A stretch of 64,000 bases of DNA from Thalassia testudinum. Taxonomy: Eukaryota > Streptophyta > Magnoliopsida > Alismatales > Hydrocharitaceae. Positions 23,239 through 34,935 of this stretch are shown here, piece after piece. The notes under the pieces were generated by a model, which saw only the letters and a program-made list of their open reading frames with translations, made no database searches and had not been told where the DNA came from. The stretch spans positions 39,197,001 to 39,261,000 of the forward strand of contig JAZHRO010000003.1 in NCBI GenBank assembly GCA_037157565.1. Direction: 5' to 3'. The translations under genes and the position numbers were made by a program. Position 1 is the stretch's first letter; each line of letters opens with the position of its first letter.

Positions 23239-23255
23239 TGGTGCCGTTGCCGGGG
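23239..23255 (+). other. E2 primer-binding site (tRNA-Asp type)
   Basis: tggtgccgttgccgggg begins two bases after the 5' LTR end. It differs by one base from the TGGCGCCGTTGCCGGGG site typical of Athila-like elements. Confidence 0.88.
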
Positions 23256-23256
23256 A

Positions 23257-24472
23257 GGCAACAGAAGCAATAATTTCGCCTGATTTTATTTTTATTATTT
23301 GTCAATTGCATAGTGATTTGACCATTAATTATTTTCTCTTCTGTGCAAGAAATTTGTGCAAGAATCAGCCAGTGTGAGAGGCAACCCTTGACATCGCCAG
23401 AGGAGAATTGGATGAGCAATTTTGAAAGGAGGAGAAGGATGATGATGCAACGGACATCAGTGTATATTTAGTTGCTAGTTAGAATAGAATTAAGACTTTA
23501 GATTTAATTTTTCATTGAATTTTGTTTGAAACCCTTGTTCTGGGGTACATTTTGAGGGGTTTGTTCCCCGATTTTGTTTTGGGCCCATGTTGGGTAATTT
23601 TTGGGTGCGTGTTCCCTTTTCTTTAGATTTAGGTTTTTAGTTTATTGATTACTTTTATTTGCTTGTGCATAAGTAGTTTAAAAATTAAAAAAATAAGAAA
23701 AGTGAGCTGCTTGCTAGAAGCTGCATGACCAAGGATGAACCATTTAGGTCTGTATGAGTAGCCTCTAGATTTATTTCTCTGCATTGCATGCATTCTTGCA
23801 TTGTTGATTGCTGGAAGCAAGGTATGCATTTTCTTACTTTGCATCTTATTCTCGATCACGCATTGCATTAGGACTTAATGAGGAGACCACCAAATCTGTA
23901 CTCAATAAATCTAACAAGTGGTCACATATTTTCTAAAAAAAGAAAAGGGACTAATTAGAGGAGGGACATCTAAAAATAAAGGACTTGATTGTAAAACATG
24001 GTGTGCGATTCAAAATTAAAAATCCTTTTACAGTGAATGCACACTTATATCTGTTGCACCACAGCAGTCATTTAGACACTCCTAAGTCTTGAAATGACTA
24101 GGACAAGAGCCCTCCTACTGTTGGATTCTGAAGTATACGGAACTTGAGATCAAAGGTTTTGTAAATCTAAAGAGGGGGATACCCTGTCACGGATTTTTGG
24201 GGGTAGTTGAGAAGCACCGCGAAAGCACAGCTTCAAAGGAAGGCTTAGGCCTACATGCATCCTTCGATCTTCTGTCTTTGGATTTACTTGACCATTTGAG
24301 ATTTAGGGAAGAATACCTAAGCTCCAACTAGGTCTTTTTAGGCATTTCGAAGGTTGACAATAGGCGCGTAATTGATTGGGCAACTTATTTTGTCACCTAC
24401 AATTTGAACTAAAGTCAAAAGCCTAAATTTGTAAAGACCAAAACAAGTCCTTTTGATTTCTGTTTGTAGTGC
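23257..24472 (+). other. E2 5' leader
   Basis: 1.2 kb without a supported coding sequence between the PBS and the gag frame. Long leaders are usual in Athila-like elements and are expected to hold packaging signals; none can be pointed to here. Confidence 0.7.
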
Positions 24473-27100
24473 ATGCTTGGTAGGCGTTCTCTTAGGAGAC
24501 AACTTGTATTTGATCCTGAACCTGAAAGAATCCTAAGAAGAGACCTTCCAAGGGTAAAAATGGCCAGTCAAAGGAGCCTTAAGGAATATTTCATCCCAAC
24601 CAATCAAGCTGGCCCAGCACTACGTAGACCTGGAGGGGACAATCCGTATGAGATCAAAAGTAGTACCATATCCTTGCTACCCTCCTTTTATGGTACTACT
24701 AGGGAAGACCCTTACAGGCATATTAAGGAATTCACCGAGGTCTGTTCGACGGTGAAGCTGCAGGGCATTACTAATGACGCTCAAATGCGGACCCTCTTTC
24801 CCTTCTCCCTAAAGGACAAAGCCAAGTATTGGTATCACACCCTTGATAATATAAATACTTGGGATGCGCTGAAGAAGGAGTTTCTGAAGAAGTACTTCCC
24901 CATGAGCAAAACAAATCACTTTAGGAGGGAAATTATGAGTTTTGTTCAAAAGGATGGGGAAGCATTCCATGACACGTGGGAGCGCTTTAACGATTTGCTA
25001 AGACTTTGGCCACATCACCAGGTGCCTAAATGGCAATTGGTTGAAAGGTTCTACACCGGACTTAATGATTCGCATAGGCAAACTGTGGATGGTGCCTGTG
25101 CAGGAACCTTTCTATCTAAGACTGAGGATGAAGCTTGGAACTTATTTGATACTTTGAGTGAGAATTCTATTCACTTGAATTCTGGCTACATGGATAGAAA
25201 GCCCACTCCCATGCAAAGAAAGTTGGAGACGAATGAAGCAAGGGACACCCAAAATTTATCCTATCAGATTCAATTATTGAATCAAAGCATGGAAAGGCTT
25301 ATGTTGATCCCGAGTTCACTCGTACCTAACACCTCCACATCCCAAGCTTCCAAATGCGTAATTTGTCAAGGAAATACACACGCCACTGTGGATTGCCACT
25401 TGGCCTCCCAATTCCCTGAGCTTGTACAAGCGGATTTGAATGCCACTCAAGGGTTCCGTCCAAGACCTCGTAATGACCCTTTCTCCAACACTTATAATGA
25501 GGGATGGAGGAACCACCCAAAATTTTCATGGAGACAAGGAAATGTCTCAAATTCAGGGAATTACAAACCACAATCCTTTCAAAACCATCAAATGAACCAA
25601 CCTCAGACCTTTGCCCAACCTAAAACCTCTAAGATGGATGAATTGAAGGTGATGTTGAAAACTATGCAAGAAAGTCAAAGTGCCATCATCCAATCTCATG
25701 ACAAGGCTATACATGAGATGAAATCACAAATTGGACACCTTGTTGAGGCCGTTAGACAGAGGGAGACTGGGAAGTTCCCCATTGCTGCTGAGGAAAATCC
25801 TAAAGGAAAAGGGATTGTCTTTAGGGAGCATGCTCAGGCGGTGACTATTCTAAGGAGTGGGAAAGAAATTTCCAAACCCGATGCTCCTATAGTCTCACCC
25901 CCTAAGAAACCATCCACCCCGACTTTCACCCCCACCGGAGAAGACTTGCCAAAATCTTCTCCGCTTGAAATCACCTCACCCGAAGAAGTTGCCCCCGTTC
26001 CACCCCTTACTCGACATGATAACCCTTCCACCCAGAGATTGAGAGTGCCTTTTCCAGAGTGCTTATCCACCTTTGGGCAGACTTCTGCTGGCTCATCTGG
26101 AGCCAAAGATAAGACAGATGAGATTATGGAAACTTTCAAGCAAGTGCAGATTAACCTGCCTTTGCTTGAAGCTATCAGGAAGATTCCATCTTATGCCCGC
26201 TTCTTAAAGGACCTGTGCACGAAAAAGCGGCAATCTAGAAAACAGGTCCAATCAAAAGTTGTCCTTCCTGATTCTGTTAGCTCAATTGTTCAACATGGCA
26301 CACCCCTGAAACTTAAGGACCCAGGAGCCCCATACATCTCTGTAGTTATTGGTGACTTACAAATTGATGAGGCTCTACTTGATCTGGGTGTGGGAGTGAA
26401 CATCCTTCCGAGCTACGTATATGAACAACTTGTGGGAGGCAATCTGAAGCCTAGCCCTATAATCCTTCAAGTAGCTGATCGATCACTTAAGACACCACGT
26501 GGAATTTTGGAAGATATCCTCATAAGAGTGGAGGATTTCTTCTTTCCTGTTGACTTCTTAGTTTTGGACACTGACCCTACCAACAAGCCAACCAAACCCT
26601 CCATTATTTTAGGCCTCCCCTTCCTTGCAACTTCTCATGCTTCAATTAATTGCAGTATTGGGGCATTAAAAATGGGCTTTGGGAATAGGAAAATCCGGCT
26701 TAATGTGTTTGATGCTTACAAACAAGTCGGACTTGAGGATTGTTCTCAAGTTGAGGTAATAGATGACCCGATTGAAGAGGCAACTCCTGCAATGTTATGT
26801 GATGACCGCCTTCAGCATGTCATGCTGAATGAGCATTCCCATCTCTTGGAGGAATGTGAAGGGGATATACTAGAACTAGAGGAATTGCTAGGAGTTTCTG
26901 CTGAGTCTCTTCCCCCATCATTTTCGCCGAAGGTAGATTTGCTACCTGAGATGGGGACATCTATTATGAAACCCTCAACCATACAAACCCCCGACCTTGA
27001 GTTGAAACCCCTCCCTGACACTCTCAATTATGTTTTCCTAGGTGCCAATGATACGCTCCCTGTTATCATTTCGGCTGTGCTATCTGAGACACAAGACTGA
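24473..27100 (+). pseudogene. E2 gag-protease frame (875 codons, open)
   Basis: A single open frame covers gag and protease. The natural start may be MASQRSLKEYF at 24560 instead of 24473. Gag core: FYGTTREDPYRHIKEF, LFPFSLKDKAKYWYHTL, FLKKYFPMSKTNHFRR, ERFNDLLRLWPHHQVPKW (residues about 78-200). A CCHC knuckle CVICQGNTHATVDC is at residues 295-308. A Gln/Pro-rich linker and TILRSGKEI, an Athila-type box, precede the protease: YISVVIGD, then LLDLGVGVNILP with the catalytic Asp at residue 637, and IILGLPFLATSHASINC. The frame ends in TGA (27098-27100) just before the pol segment ALIECLSRHKEVIAWSI, which continues in the same frame, so the stop is probably a mutation. This is the best preserved coding region in the window. 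Confidence 0.93.
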
Positions 27101-28740
27101 GCCTTGATTGAATGCCTGTCTAGGCACAAGGAAGTTATTGCTTGGAGCATTGCTGACATTAAGGGTATAGACTCTACACTCTGCAAGCACCACATTTATA
27201 CTGATGATTCCATCAAGCCTTTTAGGGACATGCAGAGACATCTGAACCCTAATATGAGGGAGGTTGTAAAAAAAGAAATCCTGAAGTGGTTGGACGCCGG
27301 GATCATATATCCCATTGCTGACAGTAAATAGGTCAGTCCCATTCATGTGGTGCCAAAGAAGGTAGGCTTTACTGTGGAACTCAACGACCAAGGTGAACAA
27401 GTTGTCACTAGACCCTTAGCTGGATGGAGGGTCTGTATTGATTACTGCAAGCTAAACACCGCTACCCAGAAGGATCACTTTCCTTTGCCTTTTATTGATC
27501 AAATTCTCGAAAAATTGGCAGGGAATAAGTACTATTGCTTTCTCAATGGATATTCTGGGTACAATCAGGTGGCAGTCTTTCCTGATGACCAGGAAAGGAC
27601 GACATTCACGAGTCCTTACGGTACTTTTGCATTTAGGCGTATGCCGTTTGGATTATGTAATGCCCCTGCAACTTTCCAGCAGTGTATGATGTCTATCTTT
27701 TCGGACATGATTGACGAGTGTGTTGAAGTATTTTTGGATGACTTCTCTATTTATGGCTTGTCTTTCAACCAGTGTCTCCTGCACCTGGAGAATGTGTTGA
27801 AACGATGTAAGGAGACTGGTTTAGTCCTCAGCTGGGAGAAAAGTAACTTCATGGTATAGAAAGGAATTGTACTTGGGCATGTTGTATCCGAGCAAGGTTT
27901 GGAAGTAGATAAAGACAAGATTGATTCTATTTCCAAACTTCCATTGCCTACGAATGTCAAACAGATTAGATCCTTTCTGGGCCATGCTGGCTTTTATAGG
28001 CGCTTTATTAAAAATTTTAGTAAGATTTCTAGGCCACTTTGTGACTTGTTGGCGAAGGAATCTTCCTTCAGTTTTGATTCAAAGTGTGCCAAGGCCTTTC
28101 AAACTCTAAAGGAGGCCTTGATCTCTGCGCCTATTCTCCAAGCTCCTGATTGGACACTCCCATTTTAGCCTATGTGTGATGCTTCGGATTATGCAGTGGG
28201 AGAAGTCCTTGGACAAAGCGTTGACGGAAGACCTCATGTGCTGCATTATGCAAGCAAGACTTGACAGAACCTCAGCAAAACTACATCGTCACTGAAAAAG
28301 AATTACTTGCTGTAGTTTTTGCTCTGGAGAAGTTTAGGTCTTATCTACTTGGGTCTAAGGTGGTTATTTTTACTGATCATGTAGCAGTGAAATATCTCAT
28401 TGCTAAGAAAGATTCTAAGCCATGTCTGATTAGGTGGATCTTACTCCTTCAAGAATTTGACTTGGAAATACATGAAAAGAAAGGAGTATAAAATGTTGTG
28501 GCTGACCACCTGTCTCACCTTCCTTTTAATGACTCTCTTTCTGGACATATTCGCGAGACATTTCCTGATGAAACACTGATGGCGGTAACACCAACTTTAC
28601 CTTGGTATGCAGACACTGTAAATTACTTGGTCACTGGATAAACTCCTAGCTCTTGGGATGAGCAGAAAAGAAAGAGATTCATTTCTCAAGCAAGATATTT
28701 TCATTGGGAAGAGCCAGAATTATTTAAAATTGGATAAGAC
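27101..28740 (+). pseudogene. E2 reverse transcriptase and RNase H
   Basis: Continues from gag-protease. RT motifs: GWRVCIDYCKLNTAT (about 27420), DHFPLPFIDQILEKLAG, FLNGYSGYNQVAV (27539 on), FRRMPFGLCNAPATFQ (27632 on) and VFLDDFSIYG with the Asp pair at 27737-27742. RNase H: MCDASDYAVGEVLGQ (28170 on), [23 protein letters not shown] and [11 protein letters not shown] (28282-28400), then NVVADHLSHLP. The first catalytic Asp of RT (normally FLDGYSGY) is Asn here (27545-27547). Stops: TAG 27329, TAG 27857, TAG near 28166, a one-base frame break near 28262, and TAA near 28489, 28639 and 28736. Confidence 0.93.
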
Positions 28741-29883
28741 CAAGTATTGAGACGTTGTGTGCCTGAAGAGGAACAAGAAGGTGTGCTAAGTTTCTGCCAT
28801 GAACTTCATTGTGGAGGACACTTTGGTGCTAAGAAAACTGCTTTTAAGGTTCTCTAGTCTGGTTTTTGGTAGCCCTCCTTATTTAAGGATTCTCATAATT
28901 TTGTTAAGGCCTGTATTAGATGTCAATGGACTGGAACAATTAGGAAGAAGAATGCAATGCCCCAACATCTTATTCAATCTGTTGAAATTTTTGATGTGTG
29001 GGGAATTGACTTTATGGCCCCCTTCCCATCTTCCCATGGTTTTGAATATACCTTGGTGGCAGTTGGTTATGTCTCTAAATGGATAGAGGCCATTCCTACG
29101 TGCACAAATGACCACTCTGTGGTTTTGAAATTTGTGAAGGCCAATATCATATCCCGTTTCGGCTGCCCCAAGACTATTATAAGTAATGGGGGACCTCATT
29201 TCTGAAACCACCACTTCAATCGGTTAATCAAGAGTTTGGAGTGACTCACAAGGTTGCTACCCCTTACCACCCTCAGACAAGTGGCCAGGTTGAAGTATCA
29301 AATAGGGAGATAAAAAATATTTTGGAAAAGACCGTTAGACCTGGTAGGAAAGACTGGTCCAAAAAGCTCGATGATGCCTTGTGGGCTTATCGAAAGGCCT
29401 ATAAGACCCCTTTGGGTAGTTCTCCCTTTCGGATTGTGTATGGAAAAGCGTGCCATTTACCTGTTGAGTTGGAACATAAAGCACTTTGGGCTATTCGAAG
29501 TGTTAACATGGATTTAGAGAAGGCAGGTAAGGCACGACTTCTAGAATTAAGTGAGCTTGAGGAGCCGAGGAATGATGCTTATGACACCTCTCAAGCTTAT
29601 AAAGAAAGAACTAAGGTATTGCTTGATAAGTTTATTCTTCGAAAGACCTTTGAGCCCAACAACAAGTCTGGCTTTTCAATTCCAGACTTAAGCTTTTTCC
29701 TGGGAAGTTAAAATCTCGTTGGGATGGGCCTTACATAATCACGAAAGTATTTCCGCATGGAGCTGTGGAGATCAAAAATCCTTACTCTTCAGCAACTCCC
29801 TTTATTGTCAACGGTCAACAGTTAAAACCGTACATAACTTTAGATGGCCATCTGGTTGACGAAGTCACTCTTGAGGAGCCTTA
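28741..29883 (+). pseudogene. E2 integrase
   Basis: Zinc-binding part: CHELHCGGHFGAKKTAFKVL and ACIRCQ (28795-28930). Core: DVWGIDFMAPF with the first Asp at 29008-29010, YVSKWIEAIPT, then TIISNGGPHF where the second catalytic Asp is replaced by Asn (29184-29186), and YHPQTSGQVEVSNREIK with the Glu at 29292-29294. Tail: WAYRKAYKTPLGSSPF, VYGKACHLPVELEHKALWAI, ELEEPRNDAY, KSRWDGPYIITKVFPHGAVEI and VNGQQLKPY, ending near 29883. Breaks: TAG codons near 28858 and 28870, TGA at 29203 and frame changes at about 29240 and 29665. Confidence 0.92.
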
Positions 29884-31080
29884 GCTCCTACCATTCTCCG
29901 CCTCAAGTAATATCTTCCTTTAGCTATTTTTGTTTTCAATGAGGACATTGTTTGAACCAGGCATGGGGGAGAGGACCTGAGGCATTTTGTTTATAGCATG
30001 CATAAAAAAAAAAAAAGAGAGAAGAGAAAATAAAAAAAAAAAGTTTTGAGCTTAACTGGCTAAGTTCTGCAGTCTTAAGCAAATCAGAACTCTATGGTAG
30101 ACTAAGTTAATTCTAGGGTCAAACTTTAGAAGCTAAATGAGCTACTAGCTTTAGACCTTTAGGGTCCTTTGTGGACTTAAAAATTTAAGTAGGAGTTAAG
30201 TTGTGGACCATTCCTCAAGAGGTTGAGGAAGGGAAGCTAGGGTTTGAGTTAAAAGGTGGGGTAGTACCTGGAGTCTTATTCTACCTTTTGGTTTACGGGT
30301 CCTTGTAACCCAAGCATCCAAATTTCACACACTTGGTCTGGTAATTAACTTAATTTCTGTCTTTCTAAAAAGAGATTTGGTTCTCTTAGTTTTGACTTAG
30401 GAGAGGCTTGAAAACACATTTTGATTCGAAGAGTTCACGCCACAGAGAGGGGAGTATATACTCACCTTGTGCATGCGATGATAACATATTACCTCCTCGG
30501 CACTTGTCTCTTAGGATATCCATCCTACTGGGGACATGTAAGCGCATTGTGCGGTTCAGGTACCATGACAGGCCCTATCTCGAAGTGCCGATTGCCATAG
30601 GACTGAATTCGCTTAAGAAATCCATGGGCGATACTATCTCGAAGTGTCGATTGCCAAGAGTTCTTGGGGTCGTTATGGGCGGTGCTATCTTGAAGCATCG
30701 AAAGCTATGCACCCTTCGAGGTATGGTAATGGGGACAATGAATCCGACACAGACCGTGTTGATAGCTAATCTGAGGTTAGACTTAGAAGAATTAAACAAA
30801 ATATATATATATAAATAAATAAATTCCTTTAACTCAAATAACTTAGACCAATGCACAGGCTCGGATGCTTTAATCTCAGGGATCAATAAAATTTAGGGTA
30901 GAGTCAGAAAACAGGGAAACTTGTGCCTGCAACTCTTCTTTAGCCGACCTAGTCTATAACTTAGAAACTACTTACAAACCTTGGGTCTAGAGTCTAAACT
31001 TAATATGCTTCTGAAGGAAGACTAAGTGAGTTGACTAGTCTACTTGGAGTGCTAGGTTTCGCTTAATTTTGCTAGGGACT
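29884..31080 (+). other. E2 3' untranslated tract with repeated hairpin-like module
   Basis: After pol comes gaggacattg...aggcatgggggag (29940-29970), an A-rich run (30003-30043) and a non-coding module (about 30470-30765). The module holds three related units: 30571-30596, 30627-30655 and 30678-30705. The second reads ggcgatactatctcgaag followed by tgtcgattgcc and can fold (GGCGA/TTGCC outside, TCGA/TCGA inside). The same module, in the same place, is found in E5 and in part in E3. A 136-codon frame over this region is not conserved and is rejected as a gene. Confidence 0.72.
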
Positions 31081-31105
31081 AGCAAAAACTAGGCATGGGG
31101 GTATT
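31081..31105 (+). other. E2 polypurine tract and conserved pre-LTR motif
   Basis: agcaaaaactaggcatgggg directly precedes the 3' LTR. The actagcaaaa...catgggggt arrangement recurs before the 3' LTRs of E5 (51331-51356) and E4 (61595-61622) and in altered form before that of E3. Confidence 0.8.
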
Positions 31106-32845
31106 TGATTAGCCCATACTTGCGAGCTATTTAAGTATTTAAGTGCCTAGACATTAGGTTAATTCTAACATTTATTTAGCATAAATTAGGATGTAAATAG
31201 ATTAATTCATAGTTTTAATTTAATTACATAATCCATGCATTGCATTCATATTTTAAGTGCATTAAGAATTAGCTTAGAATGACATTCATCTAATTAGTTA
31301 ACCAACTAGGTACATTACTTTCATTAACATAAAAGTTGAGGGTCTGTATATAAATTACCATAATATTTTAACATTATTTTGTTTATTCTTCTTCTTTCAT
31401 GAACGGATGGCTACCGCTCCAACGCCACCCGGTGCCGTAGTGAAGAACCCATTCAAGGAGGAGCGGATATGTTGGATCTGGTCAGGCAGCTAATTTCAAA
31501 TTTGTCCAGGCCACTACAAAAGGAGGAGGGAGGTAGCCGAGCTCGAGAGGCCTCCACCACCAACCCACCACTGTGCAGAGAGATCTCCTCTCTTCCATTC
31601 CACACCGCTGGCCTCAACCGTGGCGGCGAGTCTCCACCACTGTGGGCATGTGGTGTGACAGGCCACACCGCCATCCGGAGCTCGTCAGCATTACCGTAAG
31701 CACCTTAGCGTGCATCTCCCTCGCCGTCGTCACCAACAACCACTGCCGCAACCACTGTGAAATCACCCTCCTCAGTCACTTAAGACGTCTGGGAAATTTC
31801 CTGGACGTCTGAAGCCACCCGCACCACTCCAGCAGAAATCTCCGTCCTCTCACTTCACTTCCGCCACCCACGCCGCAGCAGCCACCCGCTCATCTCCAGC
31901 CGCACGCAAGGCGTGCACAGCCTCTAGCCCTCACGCCCACTCACTCCACCTTCCCCGCGCCTGCAGCCATCACCATCTCCATACGCAACCGCCAACGCTC
32001 CCGTATGAAGTCCACCCGCTCACCTTCAACCTGCAGCACCTTCCAGCTCGCTCTGGCTGCAGTGCGCAACCACGCCTCCAGCCAGCGCGCAACAGCGCCT
32101 CCCGCCAGCTGCAGCACCTTCCTCGCACCGGCACGCCTGTAGAACTTCACCTGTGACACCTTCAGCCTACAGCACCTCACCGCTAGCGCCCTCCCGCCAG
32201 CAGTCCCTCATGTGCCTCACTGTGCACACGCCTCCAGCCGGCACGCAGCAGCAGAGCCGGCAAAACTGCCAACGGGCAGCGTGCGCTTCTACACCCTCCA
32301 GCTAGCGTGTGGCTGTCCTCACCGCCAACAATAGTGCCTCCTACCGGCTGCAGCCACCTCTGCCAGAGCTTGTCCGGCCGCTTCCGGCCGCCACGCGACA
32401 TGCCACCACCACCGTTTCGAAGCCCTTGGTCCAAGGGACTTCCTCCGAGCTTCCTACGTCCGGCCGTCCACTCCTCGTCGTGCACGCCAAAGGGGAAGAA
32501 ATCCCCTATTTTGCTACAGTAAAAGGGTCATTAATATTTATATTTTCTACCATTGCCAACTTTTATTGATATTTTATTGAATCTGCATTTCAAAAAATAT
32601 CCACTAGTTAAAAATTGCCATTTCAGCATGTTTTCTTGATATTACCTTAATCTAAAGGCAGATTTGGCTCGATTCTCGTCGAAACTAACTATGAACATAC
32701 GTTTTTAATTGGTGCGAACTTAAATACGTCATTGCCTCCCTGTGGATACGACCTGCTCTTCTACGAGTGGTTATTTTAATTGTTGATTAGTCGATTTTTC
32801 CACCACATCAAACTACAAATGACTTTTAGAACATTCAACTAGTCA
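31106..32845 (+). repeat. E2 3' LTR
   Basis: Partner of 21491-23236, 1740 bases against 1746, with matching TG/CA ends and TSD ctaat at 32846-32850. Palindromic AGACGTCT pair at 31782-31811. Confidence 0.96.
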
Positions 32846-32850
32846 CTAAT

Positions 32851-34200
32851 GAAGCCGATCATCCCACTATCCCACTTCGATTAGAGGAAGGTGCCAAACT
32901 AGCTGAAAAGGCAGCTCATTCGAGAGTTAGAGGTATTGGTAGAAACTAATAACTTTTGTAAATTTCTTTATATAAGTGTAAATTATGTAAAAATTTCTGT
33001 TTTCTTTCTAATGTAGGCTATGTTCGAATGGAGTGATGATCCGAACATCCCCACATATATCCTCAAGCACGCAGTGAAGATTCATAAAGATTGGAGACTG
33101 GAGATGAAGAATAAGGTAAAAGATAAATTTTAACTGTATTTCTTTATTTCCTTTACCACTATTCAAATATTATTTCTAACATTAAAATTATATTTTTCAG
33201 TATTATAAGAATAGGAATCATGATGAGGCATTGCATAATGCACCTCTTTTGATGCAACTGCACATTTGGATTGAAGCATGCAAGCATTGGCATGATCCAG
33301 CGATGCAAGTAAAAGTATTTTATATATTATCATTTATTTAAACATTTTCTAAGTTAATAAATTATACCTTCATTTTCAGGAGCATGTCGAGAAAAATAAG
33401 GAAAACAGGGCTAAGGCTCGATCAAAGACCCATGTTCTGGGTAGGAGCATAGACGGGATGAAATTTATATATGTAAGTATCTTTAATTAATATTTTCTTT
33501 CAAACTTTACAAAATTTTCTAACTTATTAAAATTAACTATTTCAAATTATTGTAGTCTGCCAAGCATCAAGGTGGCAAGCTTGATCGAGTGGGAGTATAT
33601 GAGGCCACTCATAGCAAGATGAGCAAAGAGGAAAATGTAGACTGGCTTCACGACACATACTAACAGAGACACGTAAGTTGAAAAAATACAATACTTTTAT
33701 TTTATTTTATAGTTATATAATTAAATGAAATTACTTAACGTAGTTCAACATCTTTCAGTATAATATGATCAACTTAATGCATCCTCCATAAGATACAAAC
33801 TCCAGTACAGTTCAGTAGCCACTGACAGCAGAGGAGGCCTACCGGACTGTCATACCACCTAAGATGGCGGGTACATCCATAGCACAGGGAGGAGCAAGAC
33901 CATCTCTGGGTGGTATGGAGCAAGGAGAGCATCATCCTCTTCGGCTGAGGTGCAGGAGATGAGGAAGGAGATTGCGGCATTATGCCACTAAGACGGGGAG
34001 GACCACTGGATTGGGGAGCTGACAACATTGGTTAGGTACAACGCGATGTAAACTAAAGAATCCAACAAGACCATCAAGGAGCTCCTTGCATTACTTCAGA
34101 AGCGAGGAATTGATCACCCATCCGTTCATCAGTATAGAGATCGTTGTGATGATGATGATTTAGGTGGTAGTGGTGCTGGAGGAATTGGTGCCACAGCATA
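32851..34200 (+). pseudogene. CACTA-2 second gene: Transposase_24-like exons
   Basis: Resumes after E2 with EADHPTIPLRLEEGAKLAEKAAHSRVRG, then alternates coding-like exons with short AT-rich introns having gt...ag ends. Exon 33018-33114: FEWSDDPNIPTYILKHAVKIHKDWR. Exon 33201-33308: YYKNRNHDEALHNAPLL to WIEACKHWHD. Exon 33381-33472: NKENRAKARSKTHVLGRS. Exon 33556-33672: SAKHQGGKLDRVGVYEATHSKM. A last exon starts after 33758. This order (WRLEMKNKYY..., ENRAKARSK-type basic box, then R-x-x-VYEATHSK) is the Plant transposase Ptta/En/Spm (Transposase_24) pattern. Such proteins are thought to bind the subterminal repeats or assist TNP2. Stops at 33661 and in the last exon show it is inactive. Confidence 0.85.
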
Positions 34201-34379
34201 ATTGTATTTTTTATATATATTACCATTTCTAATAAACTCTGTATACGTTACTTTTATTTATAAAATTTTAATTTTCATTTCTTCTATTTTATTTAAATAG
34301 ATAAATTTTTAAGTTGTGTGACTGATTTATACTCTTAATAGGACATTATTTACAGGTCTTTGACTTAAATTAAATATAT

Positions 34380-34932
34380 TTTTAAAAAAATTCCTAATTA
34401 ATCTTGACCGTTATTTAAAAATGGTCAAGAATTGTTAATATTATCGACTGTTAAAGCAGTCTCTAATATTACTTTCCCGACCGTAATAAAATAATCGTCG
34501 CAAATAATTAACATTCTCGACCGTTTAAAACGGTCTAAAAAATGAGTTTTCTCGACCATTACTCAATAACTGTCGCAAAAAGTTAACATTTTCGGCCGTC
34601 CCTAAATCGATGAAAATATCATTGTTTTCGACTGTTATTAACAAACGGTTGGAAATATGCTCTTACTCGACTGTCTAAATAACGGTCGGGGTAAATACTT
34701 TCACCGCCCATGGACATTAAATGGTTGGGAAAGAGTGTTACCGACCGTTGAAAACTGACGGGAGAATTGACCAAATGTCGAGTGGGGGTGTGGCTTTTTT
34801 TCGACTACATTGTTCAATAACGATCGAGAAAACCCAATCGCGACTGTACATTCCTCGAATCTTTTTCTCGATGATTATTTGAACATTTGCAACCATTTTT
34901 AACGGTTGAGAATACTCAATATTCTTGTAGTG
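34380..34932. repeat. CACTA-2 right subterminal array and TIR
   Basis: More than ten degenerate copies in both orientations of cgaccgtt(n)aacggtcg, for example near 34406, 34443, 34477, 34519, 34552, 34595, 34628, 34667, 34740 and 34810. They end at attcttgtagtg (34932). This mirrors the array at 1906-2435. Confidence 0.88.
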
Positions 34933-34935
34933 AGT

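Larger units (their letters stand above)
21491..32845 (+). mobile_element. E2: complete Athila-like Ty3/gypsy retrotransposon
   Basis: Two LTRs (21491-23236 and 31106-32845) are flanked by the 5-bp TSD ctaat. Inside are a tRNA-Asp-type primer site, a 1.2 kb leader, an open gag-protease frame of 875 codons, a pol region with RT, RNase H and integrase, a 1.2 kb untranslated tract and a purine tract before the 3' LTR. Gag and pol motifs (SLKDKAKYW, FLDGYSGYNQ-like, RMPFGLCNAPATFQ, HPQTSGQVEVSNRE) place it in the Athila/Tat branch, closest by layout to Athila. No env-like frame is seen after pol. Pol has multiple stops and altered catalytic residues, so E2 cannot move by itself. It sits inside the second gene of CACTA-2. 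Confidence 0.97.
1906..34932 (+). mobile_element. CACTA-2: complete CACTA (En/Spm) transposon carrying three nested retrotransposon insertions
   Basis: The left terminus begins CACTAGTAGAA at 1906; the right terminus at 34932 reads on the minus strand CACTACAAGAA. The two ends align at the same spacing for about 30 bases (CACTA-nn-AGAA-n9-TTCTC-n-AC-n-G). The 3-bp TSD agt is present on both sides (1903-1905, 34933-34935). Both ends carry cgaccgtt/aacggtcg subterminal repeats. Internal genes on the plus strand are a TNP2-type transposase (4509-19760 with interruptions) and a Transposase_24-type gene (about 20931-34200 with interruptions). Subtracting the solo LTR (4774-7025), E1 (8720-19163) and E2 (21491-32845) leaves about 9 kb, a normal size for an autonomous plant CACTA. 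All genes are now disrupted. Confidence 0.93.

Noticed and set aside
30408..30818. 136-codon frame over the E2 3' tract as a possible env-like gene
   Set aside because: No signal peptide or membrane segment; the conserved signal is nucleotide-level repeats, and the frame is not kept in E5.
34380..34932. Inverted repeats as a MITE or hairpin RNA gene
   Set aside because: They are the subterminal array of CACTA-2, matching the left end and stopping at the TIR.
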